From positions 4,216,001 through 4,280,000 of the forward strand of contig BSYQ01000010.1 in assembly GCA_030272585.1 (NCBI GenBank): a stretch of DNA of 64,000 nucleotides, read 5' to 3'. The stretch is from Bryopsis sp. KO-2023. Lineage: Eukaryota; Chlorophyta; Ulvophyceae; Bryopsidales; Bryopsidaceae. A model generated the notes under the pieces. The model searched no databases. It had not been told where the DNA came from and was given only the letters and a program-made list of their open reading frames with translations. This document shows positions 1-13,496 of the stretch, one piece after another; positions within the stretch are counted from its first letter, which is position 1, and each line of letters opens with the position of its first letter. The position numbers and the translations under genes are program-made.

Positions 1-390
1 TTATTACGTTATGCACTCAGTGATGTCAGGTATTGCCAAAAAACAAAAACAATCAAACAAAGAGCATCGGTTGCGTTCAGGATTGGGGCGAGGCGTACGT
101 TGCTGGAAGAGCGTCTCGCCTCCAACAAAATCGCGCAAAATTCCAATAAAATCACTGTTGCAGCCGCAAGAATCCTCGCCTTCAACTACCTGCAGCAACA
201 CAACAGTTAACTGTGCAATCAAGTTTACAAAGTAACTGCTTCTTTCTTCAAGTTCAAGAGTCGGCATACCGTGTTGCTCACGGCGCAAATAGCCTTGCAG
301 CACCTGTAACACCAAAACCATCAGCCGCGGTCGAAAAACACAAGCTGTGTAAGAACACATAAAAAAAAAAACCCACAACTTTGTGGCTGC
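1..390. other. Left edge, no assignable gene
   Basis: Both strands contain short open frames here, including a minus-strand frame reaching 378 to 4, but none shows a recognisable motif or a convincing splice context. It may be the 3' flank of the small secreted gene or the start of another gene cut by the window edge. Confidence 0.4.
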
Positions 391-817
391 TTACGAAGAA
401 CCAGGTGTTGCATCGATGTTGGCAAGCGCCGCCGCCACTTTGTCGGAGGGGATCGCTTGAATATCTTCGTTAGTTGCAGGCAGAGTGATGCCGACTTCCG
501 CAGCGAAAGATTCTCCCTCAGCAGTGCATGCGGTAACGATGGCTGACAGAACGGGACCGCAGGTGGTTTTCGCTGCTTCGCTGGGCTCGCCAGCAACGCA
601 CACTGCACACACGAATCAACGCAAGTCACAATCGTCCTTCGAAACACACGGGTTCCACTTATCGATTTTGGGGGATGTATTATCGCCCTATTTCCACTCT
701 GACGACACGGGTGCATCTGGAATTTCTTCACGAAAGACAAGGGTCGAGAATTCCCGACTTACCCAACAGAAGAGACGCGCAGGCGGCGGCGGCGATCATG
801 GCTTTGTTGAAGCTCAT
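391..817 (-). CDS. Small secreted Ala/Cys-containing protein, unrecognised
   Basis: Two exons, 817-763 and 602-391, joined in phase 1 across a GTAAGT donor and a TGTGTGCAG acceptor, give an 88-residue protein. The first exon supplies a start methionine and a hydrophobic Ala/Leu-rich stretch (AAAACASLLLVCVAG) that reads as a secretion signal, with likely cleavage after residue 23. The mature part is about 65 residues, rich in Ala, with two cysteines (in TTCGP and TACTA) and ends in ATPGSS followed by TAG. I do not recognise the family. The splice solution is the support: the two fragments alone are too short to be convincing. It lies downstream of MTHFR on the same strand. Confidence 0.55.
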
Positions 818-1671
818 CTTGTTGCAACGAATAAAGGTGCTGCTGCAAACCGGAGCGGGCTGGAGTTGGTCAGCGACAGCGGATTGGCGAGTGTTACACA
901 GGTTAACTTGGACACAGGGTTCAATTGTGACGCTTCACAGTCGCCTTTTAAGGAAGAGAATGAGAGCGACTGAAAGACAAGTTGCCTCATCCCTCCACGC
1001 CTCTCATGAAGCTATTCCACGACGGCAATCTTGTCAAACTCCGAAAGAAGCAACTGCTGGTGACACGTGCCGACAGGCTCCAAAGAAGACTGGAAAGACA
1101 ATAAAAGGCAGGGTTTTGGGGTTTTGTTTTTTCTTTTCCTTGAAATTCAGGAAGCTCTCTGGGTGTCTCCTTTACATAAGGGTTGCATTTGTAAATATCA
1201 AACCCTGCAGTATCCAGGCCTCTTCTTGCAAAAAACTACAGTGCCTTAGTGCAACTCTCTTCGTTTTCAACGTTCTGGGTAAAGTGCCACTGTTCTTTCT
1301 GCCTTGTTGTTGTAATACTTATTGGGCCGAACTTTGGGGGTTCGAGGCCAATTTTTTCGCAAGCTTTTCAAAGCCATCCCGTTTGGCTTGTTTCAAAAAA
1401 AACATGTTCTTGGCACGCGCACACACACACACAGATAACCACGAGAATGAAATGTGGACGCTTGCCCTCTTTGACATTAAATTTCCCTGATAACTCATCC
1501 CTGCGATGTAGATATTCCCTGCCTAACATGACCACAACGTTCAAAAAACACAAAAAGCAAGAGGAGCTCTCGCTGATATGAGGCCCGGTAACCATCGATC
1601 TTCTCCCCTCGCTGCCTCTTCCCCTATCCTCACTCTTTTTCCAAATCAAAGAAAACCAAAAATGCCATGAA
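818..1671. other. Intergenic spacer between MTHFR and the secreted-protein gene
   Basis: The spacer separates the MTHFR stop from the next minus-strand gene. Open frames on the plus strand are antisense or chance. A short (CA)n run lies near 1424-1434. I see no RNA gene or element. Confidence 0.5.
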
Positions 1672-4600
1672 TCATAGTCCAAACAACTTGAAAATGTTCC
1701 CATCGACATAATTGTTGTCTACGACGCTGACGAGATACCATGTGTCCCTAATTTCTTGTAGAATCTTTCTGGACTTGGAGCCTTCATCGTAGAGGGCACC
1801 CCATTCGTACACCCAAAGATCGAAAGCCTCATCTTTCCAGATGGCGAAACTCTTTGGGTCCACGACTGTCGGTTGAATCACCTCTTTACCTGGACATCGT
1901 TTACATCAAACTTTAATTTTCATACCACATACACTCAACAGAACACTCAGAAAGCTTCAGAATCATGAAAAGGGCAGGCACAGGGATGTGAGGGCCCAAC
2001 GCTTACCTGGGAAAACCCCCCAAGTCACAGCATTCACTCCCTCGGTTTTCAGGTTGGACTGTGTGTCCCCCCTGGCGTTGACTGCGATGTATGTCAGGCT
2101 TTCTGCCTTGTCAAGGTCAGATTGAAGAGTCTGGAAAGCTTGTGGGGAAACGAAGAACTCGATATATGCCTTCTGGTAGATGTACCTGACCAAAACCAAC
2201 ACACCGACCATCCAGAAAATCAAACCTCTGATATAAACCAGCTCTCGGATGCATGCTTGTCCACGGATCGACTGAGTACTGGGTGGATAAGGGAAAACAC
2301 CTTTCTTGTTATAATCTACATATGAGTGGCTCGACTAGGCCCTGCTGCCTGTGGTGTTCAGATCCAAGGGAAAGAACCATGTCCATTTGAATCGCATGCT
2401 GGGAAAAAGCTGTCGAGCTGACAGTGCCTCCTCACCCGCCAGGTCCCCCCCATCCTACTTTGGGGTCGCTTGAGGGCACTCCGTTCACCATGGGTTGGGA
2501 GTTGATCGTCAGATACCCCAGTTTGTTGACTTCGACGAGGCTGGACAAAATTGTGTTTGATTCCTTCTGCATGGAGTCCATTTCGTTCCAGGGCAAAATG
2601 GAAATGCCCCCCTTGCAGTAGCGAACGAACACATCGACCACATCATCCACCGAGTCCACAGTGTCGCCCCAAGCTTCACGAGCCTGCAATCATCGACGTC
2701 AGTCGAAACAAAAAAACACCACCCTGTAATATTATAAGAAAGAAAGAAAAACTGTGTTAAGGGAAAACAAAACATGGACGATTCTTTCCTTTCCTTTCCT
2801 TCTTTCTTTCTGGACTGAAAATAGCATTTGCACAGATTCTGACTGTTCCACACACACACACCTTGATTGCACGTTTCTCTGTGGTGGCATGTCTTCGCAT
2901 AAATTGATAATCGCTCAAAGTTCCATAGGCAGGGCTTCGCGAATCTCCCCATCTAAGCACAACCATTCACAAACCCTTACACTTCCAAAACCCAACACTA
3001 ATCGGAGCGATGGGAACTTGCCTTTTGTTCATTTTGTAAATTTCAACCGACATTTCCGACCTTTTTATGGCCGAGTCTCAACAGATTTTCAACATACCGG
3101 CCGCTGGGGAATCTGTCCCAGTCTGCGGTCCTCTTCAAGTAGCTCTTTGGTCGATTTGACCAGAAAATCGGACGAACTGCTTCCTCTGTTCGGCTAGCAT
3201 TTGCTGGTTGTCTCCAAGGCAGAGTCCTAAACACACGGATCTGTACACGTCATTTCATATTCAACAGTGGTAAATATCAATTTTAAAGACTTTCCTAATT
3301 TTTTTTTCTTCTCATCGACCAACTGAGGCAAATGTTTGTAGTGGTTGGTTCACAGAGTTCAATTGCTTGGTCAGGGATGAATATATTACCTTGGGATATT
3401 GTTTCGATCGATCAGCCCAACACCCTCCAGGATGGCAACTGCGCTGCTCTCCAAATTCAAAGTGTACATGTGGACTCCAGGAACGCCTCGATCCAGCAAC
3501 TCTCGACACATATCAATCCCCATTTGAACTCCAAATTTCTGCACCAAAACCACGAGCTCCATCAAGAAAATCACCACGTAAGGAATTACAGGTCATGGAA
3601 TCAGTCAACCCTGCCTCCATTTCAGCGAGTGAGAAGGTAGGTGCTTTCAAAAATATGATCTTGGCTTCCATGTTGGTGCATGTGGAGGTGACGCTGTGGA
3701 GATATACAAGGAAAACGGACCTTGATGGCTTCATCATTGTCTTTGATGCTCTCCAGAGTTTCAGTGATTTTGGCAGGGACATCGGTCTTACAGAAACTGG
3801 TCATCCGCTTGAATCCTCCGTACGTCAACACTGGCATAACTCCTGTAGTTACAGAGTTGCACCCCAATGTGATATTCTGACAAGACAATACACGTCGGAA
3901 GCACCCTCCAGCTGGGAGCCCAACAAACTGGAATGTGATGCATTCATTCTGACCCCAATGGACACTTGACAGTGATCCCAACGCTGAACCATATAGCCAT
4001 GTATATGATATGGTGTATGGATATATTTTGATTGACAAATCGAGCGAGCTCCAAATCTGATTAGAATCAAGCAACGTCACTCTTTACCGGTCCTGCTGGA
4101 TATCGATGATTTTTTGTTGGGATTTTTTTTATCTCACCTGGGATGATTGGAACTGTGATTCCGAGAGCCCGACAATCGTCCACAAACTTGAAGTACCTCG
4201 ATGTATCGTAGAACAATTGTGTGACAATCAATTCACCACCAGCATCGACCTGGGAAAGCACAGCAAAACAGAAGGAACTTTAATGGCCACGTCCATCCAT
4301 ACACGATGAAATTGGGGATACATCCTCATTCAAAACCGAACACGAGAATATTAAAAAAAAACAGTCCAGAGAGTCAACACAGAGGGGAACACAACCCCAT
4401 AGATAAAACCAACTCAGTCCACCATTAAAATGGATGAAAAATTTCCCTTCACATGCATTGATGGACATGCGTGCATGCTGCATGACTCACCTTCTTTTTC
4501 AGATATTCGAGGTCAGACTGGTAGTTGGCTTCCATTTGCGACGGGTCTTCCACAATCACATCAGGATGAGCTTCAGGGTAGCCAGCGATCGTCACTCCGA

Positions 4601-6345
4601 AATAATCGCCAAATTGCTTTTTGATGTACTTGACCAGATCCAAGGCACACCCAAATCCCCCCTCCACGGTTTCGAATTTCTCTTGACCCTTTGGAGGATC
4701 CCCCCGAAGCGCCAATATGTTTTGGATGCCGGCTTTTTTCACCTGCACCGCAGTGACAGTCAAAAACCATGAAACATCCCATGGAAGAAAAAAAATCGTG
4801 ATAAAAACGATCTCCTTACATATTTCACACGTCAAATCAAACAGGATGCCCAGCTGGGTTTCAGTTTACATACATATATATTATTTTGTTTTGTCTTGTT
4901 TCTATTCGTTGTTTACTGTCAGTCATGATCGGCTTGCTTCCTAAACTGACCTCATTTAGGGCATTGTCGAGCTTTTCCACAGGCATGTTTGTACATGTCA
5001 GATGCATCATAGTTTCGATGCACACCTGCAGCCACAAAAGAAATATGAGTGATTGGCTAAAAAAATGAAAAAATATAAAAAATATAAAAAAAATAAAAAA
5101 ATAAAAAATGACAACAGCAATAGACACACCCACTTCCCACACAGAAAAGGTGAAAAAGATCGAGGAATATCATGGTGGTATTAACTATTGCCTGGGCTAT
5201 CTACTGCTACTGTTACTTGGATTCCTTTTTTGTTCGGATCACACAAGTTGGAGAAAAATGGGGGAAAAAAAATTCTGAGGAAAGAGAATTGTCCAGTGGG
5301 GATCATGCACCACGAAAGAGTTTGATTCTTAATCAGATGCAGAAAACCACAATTTCGTTTTAGCATTGCTGGAAGATGCAGAGGGAAGGAATACTGACAC
5401 CCTCTGACCAGATTTTGCAATGCACAGCCATTCTATTCATATCCAAACATGTTTTTTTGGTGGGTCTGTGTGTGAGTTTTTTTCATGATTTTTTTTATTG
5501 GATGGCAATAAACTTATGATCAGTCATGCTGTGATCTTCTGTTTTTAACAAAAAGGAACCGAAGGTATTTACAGCATTGCAGATGAATTTTAGATCATGT
5601 TTTATGGTTTGGAAATAAGAAAAATTGCCTCACATTTACACACCATGTTTTGCATGCGGGATGCAATTTCCAGGGTCAAATCGGCGGTGGAGCCTCCAGC
5701 ACCCCAAGTGATATCACAGAAGGTTGGTCCCAAAGAGACCATCCTATCCATTCTATCAAACAGGTTCTCAACGCCCTACAGCACCATGATTTCCACTTTT
5801 CTTACTCCCATCATGCAGTCAAATTTCAACTTCCGATGACACATGATTGTCCAGCGATCCAGTGATTTCTTAAGCTGCACTCCCTGACTTGATTTTTTTG
5901 TGTGTTTTTATCAGGAGGGAAAAATGAGGAGGGAAAAAAAGCGATTCTTTTTAAATTCAATACTTACCCAGTCATTTTCTCACACTGTAAATCATGCGGA
6001 AAAACACACCCACTTATGTAATGAAAGCAACTAATGGATAATGATTCTCAGAATCCCCTGGCCCCTCATATACACCTATTACGAACACCTATCCCTCCCC
6101 AAACTAACTCTGCAGCTAAAAACCGGACTTTTATCTACCAGAGCACTGGGATCGAAGCTTCGAACCTATGAGATCTCAAACATCAATATTTTCTGGGTGG
6201 CGCCGGCGGCTTGGAGCAGCCAACCTGGCCCGACAGTCGATCGAAGGGGGACCCATACCTCATCCGTGCGCGGTGGAAAAAACTCGAAAGAGAAGAAGGT
6301 TTTCCCTTCAGCGATGGAGGCGTTGATCTTGTCGGAGATCTTCAT
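1672..6345 (-). CDS. MTHFR: Methylenetetrahydrofolate reductase (EC 1.5.1.20)
   Basis: It reduces 5,10-methylene-THF to 5-methyl-THF, the methyl donor for methionine synthesis, in the cyt. one-carbon pathway. Twelve exons join in frame: 6345-6259, 5775-5644, 5025-4951, 4742-4491, 4249-4138, 3842-3721, 3538-3390, 3226-3098, 2952-2862, 2683-2436, 2185-2007, 1889-1672. They sum to 1794 nt, a 597-residue protein, close to plant enzymes of about 590-600. The N-terminal catalytic barrel shows [44 protein letters not shown] and [11 protein letters not shown]. The eukaryotic C-terminal regulatory domain follows, with [26 protein letters not shown] and [17 protein letters not shown]. All junctions are GT-AG. 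The start MKISDKI is chosen because it matches the family N-terminus; no transit peptide is evident. Assignment is very secure. Confidence 0.97.
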
Positions 6346-7071
6346 CCTGGCGCTGCTCGACAGTGTCCACAGGCAAATCCGCGGAAGTTGTCGGTGCACC
6401 CCATGGCAATTTATGGTCAGTTAATAATCAAATCATTGATAGAAATTGAATTCTATTCTATTTTTACACTTTGTGCCATTTTTGCATTGGTGGTTGGCTG
6501 GAAAAATGCTGGTTTCCCGCCTCATGATTTCTGACGGTTTGATCTGGTCTGGGGCCCACTGTCTAAAATACCAATTTCTGTTTGATTTTCACAGGAACTT
6601 GTCTGAAGAAAGGCTTCAGTGTGATCGTTATCACTGCAATTCCTCATGCCGGCACAATTTCTTTGGGTGCTTGCTTGCGTTCGCATTGCCTGGATGCCAA
6701 TCTTTCCACTAAACAACATAGTACAGAACCAATGCTACAAGTTGCACAGCAGGCCAGCCACAGTCCAACCAATCCCAACCTTTCCAGCCAAGGAAACTTG
6801 GCCACTTCCCTCCTTTACCCAAGGATTCCCCAATATTCTACATTTTCTTCCACCATTGACAGTCAAGACCCCATTCCTAACCTACTTCCCCCCCAAAAAA
6901 CAAAATCTAACCGTTGCATTCCTTTCCATTTCCTCCCTACGGGCTGCACAACCATATCTGAAAAAGTGACATCTCTGCCAGCCTTCCAATCGACACTTCT
7001 TTTACAGCACATGGGGCGGACAGGACGGATCCTTCTCTTTTCAACACAGAAGAAATCAACAAGAAATCCCT
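6346..7071. other. Spacer upstream of MTHFR and downstream of RPN11
   Basis: About 725 bases between the MTHFR start and the RPN11 stop, both on the minus strand. It should hold the MTHFR promoter and 5' leader and the RPN11 3' end. Open frames on the plus strand have no recognisable content. Confidence 0.5.
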
Positions 7072-8991
<1,920 letters not shown>

Positions 8992-9389
8992 TTTTGTTCA
9001 ACCTCCAAAAAAGGTTTGCTCAAAGTCCCTTGTCCGCTTGCCTTTCTCTATCGACTCCCAACTTTCTGGCGTTCAGGTTTTTGCTCAATCCTTGGGAAGA
9101 GCAAAAACATATTACGAGATCGTACATTACTAATCATTAAATTTCTATTGACAAGATCACATCCCACAGCCCGCAAAACACAACTCGGCTGGGCTGTTCG
9201 GCAGAACCTCCAAAAGGAAAATCTTCAAAAGAGCTTCTGGTGGGGAAGTGGCCCCTTTTTTGGGAAGAATGGAAATTGTTGATAAAAAATGTTATCTGGG
9301 CGGAAATTGCTGGATCTAATTGGCTCAAGAGGAGGGGTTCATGTTTCGTCCAGATTGTCCCAGGGCTGCGTGATTTTTCATCCAAAAGA
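8992..9389. promoter_or_regulatory. Divergent promoter region of RPN11 and the mTERF gene
   Basis: The two start codons, RPN11 at 8991 (-) and mTERF at 9390 (+), are about 400 bases apart and point away from each other, so this stretch must hold both promoters. The mTERF reading frame stays open upstream to a Met at 9240, so part may be coding. No clear TATA or named site was identified. Confidence 0.45.
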
Positions 9390-10625
9390 ATGTTTTCCAT
9401 TCTCAACAAGCTGCCTTCCGTGAATCCCTCGGGATGTTTGCCACCGAGCAGGATTTGGTGGGTAGGAAGAGCTGCAATGTCCAAAAAGGCCAAAGTCTTG
9501 CAAAATTTCCTGGAAAAGAGCTGTGGGTTCTCCAAAACAGGAGTTAAAAAGCTGTATAAGGATTTGGAGTCCGAAACCCCACGCCGAATGGCCTTGGGTA
9601 GCAGAAGGGATAGGAATGTTGTTGCCAACCTCAGGAGGGCTGCCGAGGCTGGATTGAATCCGAGGGAAATCAAAGGGAGATTCACCAGATTAGTGAATGG
9701 ATTAGCCACCAGCCCGCATGAATTCCAGGAAAAATGGAGATGGTATGTTTCTGAGTTCAAATTAACCGATGTCGAGATGAAAGCTATGGTTTTGGACTGT
9801 CCTTATTTTTTGCAGTACAATTTGGACACCACTGTATTGCCATTGACAGATGCCTTCTATGATCTGGGTGTTTCCCTGCCAGAATTTCGTTCGGTGATAA
9901 AAAAGGCTCCTAGATTACTGACTTGCTCAAAAGAGGGGGTCCATGCTTATCAAGAACTGGGTTTATTCAAGAATGAGATATTGAACGTGTGTCGGAAAAC
10001 CCCGGAGCTCATCACAGTGGATTATGCACGAAATTTTGAAAAAAAATTGCAATGGTTCAAAGATGTGGTTGGGGTAGATGGAAGAGCGATCGTGAGTAAA
10101 TGGTTGGCAAAACACCCTCGGGTTTTCTATGGGAATTCCCAGCGAAAATGGCAAGAAAGGTATGATTTTTTGACCTATGCGGGGTTTTCGAAGGATGATG
10201 TGGCAAGAATGATTAAGGAGTACCCTCAGCTTTTGTCGAAAAGCATAGGGGACCTGCAGGATAAGATTTCCGTTGTGAAGTCAGTCATGGGGAGAGATAT
10301 GTCTGACATAGTGCGACATCCGGTGTATTTGACCAGGTCCTTTGACATGAGAATTTCAGTGAGATTAGCTTACATGGCATACAAGGGGGAAAGCTCTGGC
10401 CAGTATTCTCTGCGGACCTTGTTTCTGCCGAATGACAAAAATTTTAGCGAGAAATATGCAAAGGGCAGTCAACAGGAGTTCTGGAAATTTGTGGATTGGT
10501 GGGTGGTGCTGGACAGGGAGGTTATGAATGCGTTTTTCAAACTGGAAAGAGCAGATCAAGTGGCTTTGGTGGAGGGTGCGTTGAGAATGGAGGACAATGG
10601 AGTTAAAACTGCCAGGGAACCATGA
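9390..10625 (+). CDS. mTERF-family organelle nucleic-acid-binding protein
   Basis: A single-exon gene of 411 residues from the Met at 9390, or 461 from the in-frame Met at 9240. The mTERF family binds organellar DNA or RNA through repeated helical units. Degenerate repeats are visible with the typical Pro-containing signature, for example VLDCPYFLQYNLD, VIKKAPRLLT, VCRKTPELIT, LAKHPRVFY, MIKEYPQLLS and IVRHPVYLTRS, spaced about 30-40 residues. The start at 9390 gives a basic, Ser-rich leader (MFSILNKLPSVNPSG) suitable for plastid or mitochondrial import, so I prefer it. The absence of introns contrasts with all neighbours but is common for plant mTERF genes. Which organelle and which target cannot be told. 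Confidence 0.85.
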   Translation: MFSILNKLPSVNPSGCLPPSRIWWVGRAAMSKKAKVLQNFLEKSCGFSKTGVKKLYKDLESETPRRMALGSRRDRNVVANLRRAAEAGLNPREIKGRFTRLVNGLATSPHEFQEKWRWYVSEFKLTDVEMKAMVLDCPYFLQYNLDTTVLPLTDAFYDLGVSLPEFRSVIKKAPRLLTCSKEGVHAYQELGLFKNEILNVCRKTPELITVDYARNFEKKLQWFKDVVGVDGRAIVSKWLAKHPRVFYGNSQRKWQERYDFLTYAGFSKDDVARMIKEYPQLLSKSIGDLQDKISVVKSVMGRDMSDIVRHPVYLTRSFDMRISVRLAYMAYKGESSGQYSLRTLFLPNDKNFSEKYAKGSQQEFWKFVDWWVVLDREVMNAFFKLERADQVALVEGALRMEDNGVKTAREP

Positions 10626-10967
10626 AATTGAAAAAACATGATAGTTTTTACTGACATCTCTCTGCATAAATGATGCTCAATTCTGGTGTCTATCCTGAGT
10701 TTCTCTTCCCGTGTTGGGAAGGAGGGAAACAATTCCGGAGAGGGGTTTGCAAAAAGAAAAAAAAGTTTTTTTTAAAAGAGAAAAGAAAGAAGGTTCTTTC
10801 TTTGGAGGATGTTTCGATAAAAAAAAAGAAATCAGAGGAAAGAGAGGAAAAAAGTTCAATGACAGAAAAAAACATGGACAGACAGAAAAAAACAAGAACA
10901 TAAACAAGGACACAAACAGTAGAGTTGCGGGGATCAGAGGTGGTCCCCCCCACAGTGCCGGCCAATC
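10626..10967. other. mTERF 3' flank, purine-rich on the plus strand
   Basis: After the mTERF stop the plus strand becomes an A/G-rich run (about 10745-10910) containing many AAAA tracts, which are T tracts on the minus strand. It holds no gene. The T tracts near 10890-10900 would lie directly downstream of a minus-strand transcript of the adjacent hairpin island. Confidence 0.4.
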
Positions 10968-11125
10968 CGAGGGGAAGAAGCCTCGACCATCCCAGCCCCC
11001 TAGTGGGGCCGGCAAAGTCGGGCTCGCTACCCAAAGGGTGAGGCCGACCGTCAGAGGAGCACCCCATTCGCTAAGCGAACGTGGCTTTGCCACTCATCAT
11101 CATTTCCCTGGATCAAAGAAGATCC
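10968..11125. ncRNA. GC-rich island of six consecutive hairpins, candidate structured RNA
   Basis: Within 160 bases there are six short stem-loops in a row: CGAGG/CCTCG (10968-10985), GCCCC/GGGGC with a 5-base loop (10995-11009), GTCGGGCTC/GAGGCCGAC enclosing ACCC-AAA-GGGT (11017-11048, one mismatch and a 2-base bulge), TTCGC-TAA-GCGAA (11067-11079), GTGGC-TTT-GCCAC (11081-11093) and GGATC/GATCC (11110-11125). The segment is clearly more GC-rich than its surroundings and has no plausible reading frame. The minus strand reads ATGATGATGA just after the last stem and has T-runs downstream, which would suit a Pol III RNA, but strand and identity are open. I could not match it to tRNA, SRP, RNase P, U3 or spliceosomal RNA from memory. 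Confidence 0.45.
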
Positions 11126-12050
11126 ATTCACGCGGCTGATCTCTGAAGACAAGGGCGGGGAATGTTGATTGTGCAGATCGGGTGGTGCCACCTCAAGGGT
11201 GTGAAAAAATGTCGTCCTGCAGTGTTCTTTTGAACGTGGCAAGTTGCTTGCAAGGGGTGACAAGGAGTGTCAGTGCGGACTTTCCTTTATTTGTGCGTGT
11301 CGTCCGATTCGGCTTCCCTCACGATCATCTCATCTCATTTGTTCGCCAAGACAATCGACGACTCGCACAGGATGGATTTTACTGGTCAAGACGAGTCTAA
11401 AACAATTGAAAGACAGTCACTGGAACCGTTTCGTTGACCCATTCCCTTCCATTTCCATCCAGGTACTATTTCCCTCATCCATCCACAACCAGATCGCTCA
11501 CGAACCCATCTACCGCCTGCAAGGAATACATAGGGTGGATGAATCCACCAGTCCTTGCAATGGTGAAGGTGGCTCTGGGGAGGTTGCACGCCTAATGCAT
11601 GTGCAATTGTCTGACCCAGTGAGCATTTGCTTGTTTAGACTGTTTGCTGTCGAACCATCACAAAATCGATGTCTACATCTAAGCTTGATCGAATCAGAAA
11701 TCAGTCCTGGTGGGCTGAGAGCAGTCTTTCCCAAAGCAGGTGGTAAAACCAAAGGGATGGACTTCTGTCCATCTGGTCCTTAAGGGTTCAAGACTGACTA
11801 AGACAAGAATCTGATGAGAAGAGGAGGACAAGGACATGCCCATACTTCAACAGAGGCCATTTCCTGGATGTACCGATGTCCTTTCTAAAAGCTCTTTCAA
11901 GCGATTCTTGTCAAAGGCAAATTGCCTTTCTTCCACTTTACATTTTACTGTAGCAAATCTCAAGCGCCTTCACTGATTTTTTGCCCTACCTGTGACCCCC
12001 CCCCCAAAAAAAAAAGGAAAACCACCAATATCATCCCCAAAACTACCTCA
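11126..12050. other. Spacer between the hairpin island and the KIN17 3' end
   Basis: About 920 bases with several open frames on both strands, none with a recognisable motif. It contains the 3' flank of KIN17. I see no gene I can support. Confidence 0.4.
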
Positions 12051-13496
12051 TCAAAGCGCGCTTTTGTCCAATTTGCAGACATCCTCGTAGTCCAACAAGG
12101 CTCTTCTCCCTTTATATTCGCCCTTGCTCAATTCTACCTGGGCTTGATACTTTTCCACATTCAAGCCTAACAGTACGCCTTTAGATCCTCTGAACTTCCC
12201 ATTAACAACCAGAACCATCCCTCCGATTTGAGGAAGCACCGTTTCCAGTTGCCTTCGATCTATTCTCACCACATCCCCCGAATCCAGCATAGAAATTTCC
12301 CCCACGCAGTTATCGATCACATCCACCACCACCCCTTTTTTTTTGTAATACCCATGGGATTTCAATTCCTTGCTGAGCACTTTCACAACAAGCCCCTTGT
12401 GCAGCCAATCTCCATCGTCAGATAACGAGGCTTTCGCAGCTGCAGCTGATGCTTTGGCTTTTTTGTCCGATATGTCTTTCTGCATGAGTTCCTCCAGTTT
12501 GCTGAGACCCTTTGTGTTGATTCGGCCCTTTTTCGATGGATGGCTTGGAGCATCGTCATCCAATTGCCCACCGAACGTCAATGGATTGCCTCTCTCCACA
12601 GCATCCTGTGCCAAACCCAGTGAATTTCGACCTCTTTTGTTTCTTATTCTAGCAGAAATATACTCCATGGAAGGAAACCCAACCCGCCCAAACAACAGAT
12701 GATTTCTATCCAATAATGATTCATGTTTTCCAGAGCTCCAGACCCCCCCCCCAAAAAAACAAACAAACAACTACAGCCCACCTACATCCCAATTTCTTTT
12801 ACTAAACTTATGTAATGCACTCACCTTAGCATCCAAGACAGTGCTTTTTTCCCCAGGTTTTGGCACACTGAAAGCCAGTGGTTCATCCCCTTCATCCCTC
12901 ACTAACTCCGACCCAATCCTTTCCCCCTCCTCCCCTCCTTCAATGACATCGCCCCCAGCCAATTTAACTTGCTTCTCGATCTCCCTCAATTGCCTCAAAT
13001 CATCATCTCGCTCAGCTTGGTCCCTCTTCCTCTTTTTGCCCTCCTCGATATCTTTGAACGGGTCTCCCTGAATCAGCTGGATGAACCAGCCCTTGGGGGT
13101 TTCGTCCACTTTGCACTGGCCCGTTTTCCCCAGATATTTGACAAACTCTGTCAAAGTCAGCCATTTGGTGGAGTTCATGTGGACGTGGTGTCGGTCGTTG
13201 ATGTATTCGCTGTAAACCACGTTGGCGGAGATTCTAGCGTGGGGATGCGCTCGTTTCAGGTGGTCCATGAATTCGGTCTCGAACTCCTCGGAGTAGCCTT
13301 CGACGTATCGAGTGGGATTTTGCCCGAAAAGCTCCAACTGACGTCTATGGCTGTCGCTGGTTTGGTGGCACTTGAACCCGTTTTCGTCTCGGCACTGTTT
13401 TTGGCACACTTGACAATACCATCGCAGTTTCTGCAGACCTTTCGCCTTGATTCTGTTTGCGATCGCTTTCGGGGTCAAAAAACCGTTCTTGCCCAT
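12051..13496 (-). CDS. KIN17: KIN17 DNA/RNA-binding protein
   Basis: A conserved nuclear protein linked to DNA replication, repair and pre-mRNA processing. Two exons, 13496-12825 and 12605-12051, join in phase 0 to 1227 nt and 408 residues; human KIN has 393. The protein opens with GKNGFLTPKAIANRIKAKGL, then a C2H2 zinc finger (WYCQVCQKQC and FKCHQTSDSH), followed by the winged-helix region with VYSEYINDRHHVHMNSTKW, LTEFVKYLGKTG and CKVDETPKGWFIQ. The C-terminal half holds a charged linker and a tandem KOW/SH3-like module with KKKGVVVDVIDNCVGEISML and VVNGKFRGSKGVLLGL. The acceptor is taken at TTTGGCACAG because it keeps phase; an upstream alternative (12662 region) is possible. Two cysteine and two histidine zinc ligands are present. 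Confidence 0.95.

Noticed and set aside
9137-9760. Minus-strand frame of 207 codons opposite the mTERF gene
   Set aside because: The plus strand carries clear mTERF repeats; the antisense frame has no recognisable content and crosses the promoter region.
11041-11100. tRNA gene in the hairpin island
   Set aside because: No cloverleaf, no A and B boxes in the right spacing and no anticodon arm; the stems are simple consecutive hairpins.
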